Assembly (NCBI RefSeq): GCF_018294505.1
Contig: NC_057796.1
Location: 191,421,893-191,485,892 of the forward strand
Reading direction: 5' to 3'
DNA: 64,000 nucleotides
Source of the DNA: Triticum aestivum
Taxonomy: Eukaryota; Streptophyta; Magnoliopsida; Poales; Poaceae
Of the stretch, positions 59,401 through 64,000 are shown piece after piece. The notes beneath the pieces were generated by a model. That model made no database searches. It was not told where the DNA came from and was given only the letters and a program-made list of their open reading frames with translations. The position numbers and the translations under genes are program-made. Within the stretch, counting starts at the first letter, position 1. Each line of letters opens with the position of its first letter.

Positions 59401-60112
59401 TATCTTGATGTAGCCCAGCATCAAGAATAAAGGGGGTGTGATCCGAGCCAACGATACATTTAGCGGTGACGGAGACCCGTGGAAAGAGAGAATCCCAACT
59501 AGAGCACATAAAAACTCTATCAAGCATAGAACTAATCGGGTTGGCCTGATGGTTAGACCAAGTGAAGCGGGGCCCAATCCTAGTTAGCTCGCGGATATCA
59601 TTGGTGCTAATGAAGTCATTGAAAGCGTTCGCCAGCGTCCAGGAAAAATTGTCATTACTTTTGTCAGCAGGAGAGCGAAGGAGGTTGAAGTCCCCACCGA
59701 TAATTATCGGTAAATTACATGCCTCGGTCTTAGCAGAGAGCTCGTCCAAGAATAAGGAGGAAAGCGAATGATCAGCCGGGCCATAAACCACAATGACTTC
59801 CCATAAAATATTAAGGGCTTTGTGACAGACTACCGTGCTTGCCCAGAAAACACCATGATCAAAGGCCACGAAATCGAACATATCTTTTTTTGAGCCAATC
59901 AGGATCCCTCCCGAATGTCCTGAAGCAGGTAGCACATGCAAATCAAATCTATCCGTGCCCGCGATGGCAGAAAGTTCGTTAGGGGAGAAGGATTCTTTAA
60001 AGGTTTCAACCAGCCCATCCAAGTCAATATTATTACCACGAATCAAGTCTTTAATTTGGTCGCGGCGCCCCCTAGCACCGAAACCTCTAATGTTCCAGAA
60101 CAAGGCTTTCAT
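56459..60112 (-). pseudogene. LINE ORF2 (endonuclease, RT, zf-RVT), decayed
   Basis: Full span from ATG 60112 to TGA 56459, 3654 bp, a normal length for a plant L1 ORF2. The APE-type endonuclease comes first: MKALFWNIRGFG, GGDFNLLRSPADKSN, SDHTPFIL. RT follows: LIPKVKGAE, AFIKGRFILDGI, LKLDIEKAYD, GLRQGDPSSPVLF and YADD at 58022-58033. A C-terminal zf-RVT segment has CGAVEDTNHIFFHC. Lesions: frameshift ~59270, TAG 58555, frameshift ~58235, in-frame stops at 56765, ~56659 and ~56572. Not functional. It would nick target DNA and prime reverse transcription there. Confidence 0.9.
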
Positions 60113-60237
60113 TTATAGGAAAGGTTTTTAATACGGAGACTGGACCTGCTAGGAGCCGCGCAGGGTTTAGATATTTTAACAGGGCCCCTTCTGGAAGAAT
60201 TAGGCTGGGGTTGGCCACTACCAACCTCCACACCAGC
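60109..60237 (-). pseudogene. LINE ORF1, last 42 codons
   Basis: Minus strand from AGVEVGSGQPQPNSSRRG to SSLRIKNLSYK and TGA at 60109-60111. The stop overlaps the ORF2 start as ATGA. The basic C-terminus fits an RNA-binding ORF1 protein. Cut at 60238 by the family A LTR. Confidence 0.75.
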
Positions 60238-61632
60238 TGTAACGCCCACGATGCGGCTATATCTCCCACGTGTCGAGGCACGACTTAGAGGCATAACCGC
60301 ATAGTGGTTTTGTCGCAAGAAGGGTCATCTTCACGCAATCCCATGTAATGAACAAGAATGGGATAAATAGTTGGCTTACAATTGCCACTTCACACAATAC
60401 ATAAATATAATTCATACATCATCCAAAATACACACATAGACCGTCTACGGTCAAGAACCAAATGAAAATAAGATAACCCCAAATGCTAGATCCCCGATCG
60501 TCCCAACTGGGCTCCACTACTGATCATCAGGAAAAGACACATAGTAACGACCACGTTCCTCATCGAACTCCCACTTGAGATCAATCCCATCATCTGCACT
60601 GGCATCATCGGCACCTGCAACTGTTTTGGTAGAATCTGTGAGTCACGAGGACTCAGCAATCTTACACCCGCGAGATCAAGACTATTTAAGCTTATAGGAA
60701 AGGATGGTGTAAAGAGGTGGAGCTGCAGCAAGCACTAAGCATATATGGTGGCTAACATACGCAAAAGAGAGCGATAAGAGAAGCAACGTAACGGTCGTCA
60801 TCTAGCAATGACCAAGAAGTGATCCTGAACTCCTACTTACGTCATACATAACTCAAACCGTGTTCACTTCCCGGACTCCGCCGAGAAGAGACCATCAAGG
60901 CTACACACATAGTTGATGTATTTTAATTGGGTCAAGTGACAAGTTCTCTACAACCGGACATTAACAAATTCCCATCTGCCTCATAACCGCGGGCACGGCT
61001 TTCGAAAGATAATACCCTGCAGGGGTGTCCCAACTTAGCCCGTCATAAGCTCTCACGGTCAACGAAGGATAAACTTCTCCCGGAAAGACCCGATCAGTCT
61101 CGGAATCCCGGTTTACAAGACATTTCGACAATGGTAAAACAAGACCAGCAAAGCCGCCCGAATGTGCCGACAAATCCCGATAGGAGCTGCACATATCTCG
61201 TTCTCAGGGCACACCGGATAAGCGAAGCGTACAGGTACCAACATAACCCAAGTTGCCAAGGGACAGTCCCGCACGGTGCTCTAGTTTGGACCAGCACTCA
61301 GAGGAACACTGGCCCGGGGGTTAAAATAAGATGACCCTCAGGCTCGCGAAAACTCGGGGGAAAAGGCTTAGGTGGAAAATGGTAAAACCAAAGTTGGGCC
61401 TTGCTAGAGGAGTTTTATTCAAGGCGAACTGTCAAGGGGGTCCCATAAATCACCCAACCGCGTAAGGAACGCAAACTCAAGGAACATAATACTGGTGTGA
61501 CAGAAACTGGGGCGGCAAGAGTGGAACAAAACACCAGGCATAAGGCCGAGCCTTCCACCCTTTACAAAATATATAGATGCATTAATTAAATAAGAGATTT
61601 TGTGATATCCCAACATATCCATGTTCCAGCAT
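60238..61632 (-). repeat. Truncated family A LTR
   Basis: Starts TGTAACGCCC exactly as the array LTRs and follows them for ~1395 bp (matching 4941 to ~6333), then stops at ATGTTCCAGCAT, where family F sequence begins. U3 and TATA are missing. Somewhat diverged from the array LTRs. Confidence 0.9.
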
Positions 61633-61767
61633 TGTTGAGGATATAGACCTTAGAGTCACCCGCCAGGAGGGGCCGGGTTACTCATATGGTCGTTGCCAGA
61701 AGCCCGGAGCCAAGCTTGAAGACGATGGGCCAGAGATGGGCTTAAGACCCGGATATGGCTTAAGGCC
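61633..61767 (+). pseudogene. Family F internal tail, first unit
   Basis: Matches 63277-63412, the end of the gag-like ORF. A mutated stop (TGA in the next unit, TTA here) and several changes. Starts abruptly within the ORF at the LTR A junction. Confidence 0.8.
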
Positions 61768-62150
61768 CATAGTTACAATCATTATTATGGTAGAACTTGT
61801 AGTGTAAGGCAAGAATAGTTGAGAGTCCGAGCCGGACACTCTTATGAGCCGGCCGGGACTCTGAGAGCTGCTGGGCGTCAGCCTCCCTATATAAAGGGAC
61901 GACCCGGGAGCGGTTTAGAGGAGGAACAATCTCGACGAGAGCCAGGCATAGCAGTTAAGCTCCCTGGTCATCGAAACCCTAATCAATACCACCGCAAACT
62001 GGACGTAGGCTTTTACCTTCACCGTAAGGGGCCGAACCAGTATAAATCCTCGTGTTCCTTGTCCCTCTTAACCCCTTCAAGCTTCCTAGTAGCGATGGCC
62101 CCACGACTAAGTCCTAGCTCGAGGACATCTGCCGTGACAATTCCACGACA
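61768..62150 (+). repeat. Family F LTR, first
   Basis: About 383 bp ending CCACGACA before the PBS. The start is less sure: TGTAGTTACA in the second LTR reads CATAGTTACA here. Tandem arrangement hides the true edge. Confidence 0.65.
61888..61895 (+). promoter_or_regulatory. Putative TATA box, first F LTR
   Basis: TATATAAA followed by AGGGACGACCCGG; the same at 63532-63539 in the second LTR. Predicted transcript start ~30 bp downstream, before ATG 62095. Confidence 0.7.
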
Positions 62151-63390
62151 GTTGGCGCCCACCGTGGGGCCAGCGCACGGTGGATTTGAGTTCTTGAAGG
62201 GCAGCATCGAAGGGCTCAAGGGATACGCTGTGGGCCGGATGACCAAGATTCGTCGCGGCAAGCTTTACATCGACGATGCAGACTGGGGCCCCTACGCCGG
62301 CTCAATTGAGTACGGGTACCGGGTCCCCTTCGGTGGAATTCATGTTTTCATCGGCAAGATTGGTGGGCCGGGCCCTAAGCCGGCTCTCTGCACCGATCTC
62401 ATCGAGGTGGCTCAGCGCGCACGACCCGCCCGGGCCCGGCCTGCCGTAAAGCATGCTTTTGTGGGGTGTATCCACGGAGGACTCTCTGATCGATCTGGAT
62501 CTGGTGATGAGACAGCCGCCGGCTCTGACGGCGAGTCGGCCACCGATGAGTCAAACTCGTTGTATCAACTTCAAGATGGCAGGCTCATGGGTTGTTCCGA
62601 TGGTGACAGTATTCCGGACCTATTTGAGCCGCCAAGCCGGGTGGGAATCTTTATGGCCGGTGCACAGCCTGTTCAGAACCCCGCGGCTGGAGTAGGAAAC
62701 CCGGTGCCTTCTCCGGCTCAGGTACTGATGGATCTCACGGACAAGATGACGGCCCTGTTAACTGCCACGGTTGACCCGGCGGATCAAGCTCAGCATGATG
62801 CGGAGGTGGCACAGTTAAAATTGTATCTAGTGAAAGCTAAGGAGGACCTCGCAGTGGAAGGGATCAGGATGGCTGCGGAGAGGGCGGCTCTCGATGCCCA
62901 AACTCAGTTGATCCAGGCGCAGTCCTTCCAACTCACGATGGATCAGAACGCGTCCAATGAGGTCATGAGAAGGAGGCATCAAAAGACCCAATCTCGGCTC
63001 CCACCGGTTTACGATCCACGCAACCTCTTCAGCATGCCAGGTGCAGGGTCTAGTAACCCGCCAGGGGTCATAGCGCCCGGATCTGGGCCCCCTATTCAGC
63101 CACGAGTGATGGGGCCTCCCCAGGTGCCCCCTGCCCCACCTCAGTATGTGCCAACACCCCCGGGTCATTATAATAACCCGCTGGAGAACATGGTTGCTGC
63201 GGCAGAACGGCTGGCGGCTCTCCCAGTTGACGGCGACTCTCCGACGGCTATTGAAACCCGGTGGGTCAGGGAACTGGTTGAGGATATAGACCTTAGAGTC
63301 ACCCGCCAGGAGGGGCCGGGTTACTCTTCGGATGGTCATTACCGGAAGCCCGGAGCCATGTTTCAAGACGATGGGCCAGAGATGGGCTGA
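62095..63390 (+). CDS. Family F gag-like protein, intact
   Basis: 431 residues from ATG 62095 to TGA 63388-63390. The frame is open further up to 61819, but the TATA position and the conserved ATG in the next unit (63737) favour 62095. The start is inside the LTR, and the frame reads through the PBS (encoding QLAPTVG). Features: N-terminal region with RGKLYIDDADWG; a Ser/Asp/Glu-rich part; a likely coiled coil around residues 210-290 (AEVAQLKLYLVKAKEDL, AAERAALDAQTQLIQAQ); a proline-rich stretch; C-terminal ALPVDGDSPTAIETRW. No zinc knuckle or protease is seen. Called gag-like by position and composition only. Confidence 0.62.
   Translation: MAPRLSPSSRTSAVTIPRQLAPTVGPAHGGFEFLKGSIEGLKGYAVGRMTKIRRGKLYIDDADWGPYAGSIEYGYRVPFGGIHVFIGKIGGPGPKPALCTDLIEVAQRARPARARPAVKHAFVGCIHGGLSDRSGSGDETAAGSDGESATDESNSLYQLQDGRLMGCSDGDSIPDLFEPPSRVGIFMAGAQPVQNPAAGVGNPVPSPAQVLMDLTDKMTALLTATVDPADQAQHDAEVAQLKLYLVKAKEDLAVEGIRMAAERAALDAQTQLIQAQSFQLTMDQNASNEVMRRRHQKTQSRLPPVYDPRNLFSMPGAGSSNPPGVIAPGSGPPIQPRVMGPPQVPPAPPQYVPTPPGHYNNPLENMVAAAERLAALPVDGDSPTAIETRWVRELVEDIDLRVTRQEGPGYSSDGHYRKPGAMFQDDGPEMG
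62153..62170 (+). other. PBS, first F unit
   Basis: TGGCGCCCACCGTGGGGC, 2 bp after the LTR. Second unit: 63795-63812. Confidence 0.75.
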
Positions 63391-63412
63391 GACCCGGATA
63401 TGGCTTAGGGCC

Positions 63413-63792
63413 TGTAGTTACAATCATTATTATAGTAGACTTGTAGTGTAAGGCAAGTGTAGTTTAGAGTCCGAGCCGGACGTTCTTATGAGCCGGCCAG
63501 GACTCTAAGGGCTGCTGGGCGTCAGCCTCCCTATATAAAGGGACGACCCGGCAGCGGTTCAAGAAGGACAACCTCATCGAGAGCCGGGCATAGCTGTTTA
63601 GCTCCCTGGCGATCGTAACCCTAATCAATATCACCTCAAACTGGACGTAGGCTTTTTCCTTCACTGTAAGGGGCCGAACCAGTATAAACCCTCGTGTTCC
63701 TTGTCCCGCATAACCCCTTCAAGCTTCCTGGTTGCGATGGCTCCACGACTAAGTCCTAGCTCGAGGACATCTGCCGTGACAATTCCACGACA
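63413..63792 (+). repeat. Family F LTR, second
   Basis: About 380 bp, TGTAGTTACA to CCACGACA, same TATA and ATG positions as the first. A few percent different from it. Confidence 0.68.
63532..63539 (+). promoter_or_regulatory. Putative TATA box, second F LTR
   Basis: TATATAAA in the same context as 61888-61895. Confidence 0.7.
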
Positions 63793-64000
63793 GTTGGCGC
63801 CCACCGTGGGGCTCGCGCACGGTGGATTTGAATTCTTGAAGGGCAGCTTCGAAGGGCTCAAGGGATACGCTGTGGGCCGGATGACCAAGAGTCGTCGCGG
63901 CAAGCTCTACCTCGACGATGCGGACTGGGGCCCCGACGCCAGCTCAATTGAGTACGGGTACCGGGTCCCCTTCGGCGCAATTCATGTCTTCATTGGCAAG
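63737..64000 (+). CDS. Family F gag-like protein, next unit, cut by window edge
   Basis: ATG 63737 gives MAPRLSPSSRTSAVTIPRQL and continues in frame to base 64000. Nearly identical to the first 88 residues of the previous unit, with changes such as RGKLYLDDADWG. No stop seen. Confidence 0.62.
   Translation, partial: MAPRLSPSSRTSAVTIPRQLAPTVGLAHGGFEFLKGSFEGLKGYAVGRMTKSRRGKLYLDDADWGPDASSIEYGYRVPFGAIHVFIGK

Larger units (their letters stand above)
56232..60237 (-). mobile_element. L1-type plant LINE, 5' truncated by LTR insertion
   Basis: From right to left: end of ORF1, ORF2 with endonuclease, reverse transcriptase and C-terminal zinc-finger module, then a ~230 bp 3' UTR ending GGCCTTTTCTCT with AAAA at 56232. 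Inserted in family E. The 5' end is hidden beyond the family A LTR at 60238. Confidence 0.92.
61633..64000 (+). mobile_element. Family F tandem units (TR-GAG/LARD-like)
   Basis: Unit length ~1642 bp: tail of one internal region (61633-61767), LTR, complete internal region, LTR, start of another internal region to the window edge. LTR ~380 bp with TATA, PBS TGGCGCCCACCGTGGGGC, a single gag-like ORF, no protease or polymerase. This fits a non-autonomous LTR element that keeps gag only. Equal alternatives are a deletion derivative or repeated recombination between LTRs of a larger element. Confidence 0.75.

Noticed and set aside
1..64000. tRNA, rRNA, miRNA hairpin or host gene anywhere in the window
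   Set aside because: The tRNA-like words are PBS sites of retroelements; all sizeable coding similarity is retroelement-derived, except the B3-like unit, which is itself inside an element.

Overview
The window is a block of nested transposable elements from a large grass genome. It is most likely a Triticeae species (wheat, barley, rye or Aegilops). I base this on Sabrina-like Athila gag, Tekay- and Tat-type gypsy elements, a plant L1-type LINE and a CACTA terminus stacked without any host gene. I found no tRNA, rRNA, CRISPR or conventional host gene. Family labels A to F are local to this annotation.

Layout. (1) 1-18248: a minus-strand tandem array of family A, a Ty3/gypsy chromovirus of Tekay/Del type with ~4.2 kb LTRs, initiator-Met PBS and integrase with chromodomain. 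The order is internal(A1)-LTR-internal(A2)-LTR, running off the left edge. (2) 18249-46291: a minus-strand tandem array of family B, a Tat-like Ty3/gypsy element with ~1.15 kb LTRs bounded by TGTCGGTG/CACCGACA. It has gRNH plus a second archaeal-type RNase H and no chromodomain. The order is partial internal(B-I)-LTR-internal(B-II)-LTR-internal(B-III)-LTR. Array A sits inside the protease region of B-I. A family A solo LTR with a perfect 5 bp target duplication sits in the 3' region of B-III, and the matching empty site is preserved in B-II. (3) 46292-49703: the 5' part of family C, a Sabrina-like Athila element, minus strand, which array B entered. (4) 49704-50120: a gypsy pol remnant (D) followed by a CACTA-like terminus. 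(5) 50121-56231: family E, a plus-strand gypsy element with a 4.08 kb LTR, perfect initiator-Met PBS and a heavily decayed body. (6) 56232-60237: a minus-strand LINE with decayed ORF2 and the end of ORF1. (7) 60238-61632: a truncated family A LTR inside LINE ORF1. (8) 61633-64000: family F, a plus-strand tandem series of 1.64 kb units with ~0.38 kb LTRs and a gag-like ORF but no pol, resembling TR-GAG/LARD non-autonomous elements.

The most interesting system is in family B. Between integrase and the 3' LTR both complete copies carry, in antisense, what looks like an entire gene: TATA box, pyrimidine-rich leader, start codon, plant B3-like DNA-binding domain, acidic serine-rich tail and a polyadenylation-like signal. 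Other notable points are three LTR-sharing tandem arrays in one window, a 532 bp deletion that removes the promoter from the outer 5' LTR of array A, an in-frame TAG between protease and RT conserved in two B copies, and a family F gag frame that starts inside the LTR and reads across the PBS.

No element here looks autonomous. The A copies carry frameshifts and an RT deletion, every B copy carries nonsense codons, and B-II has lost an RT catalytic aspartate. Insertion order from nesting: D before C before B before A on the left; CACTA before E before LINE before A-LTR on the right.
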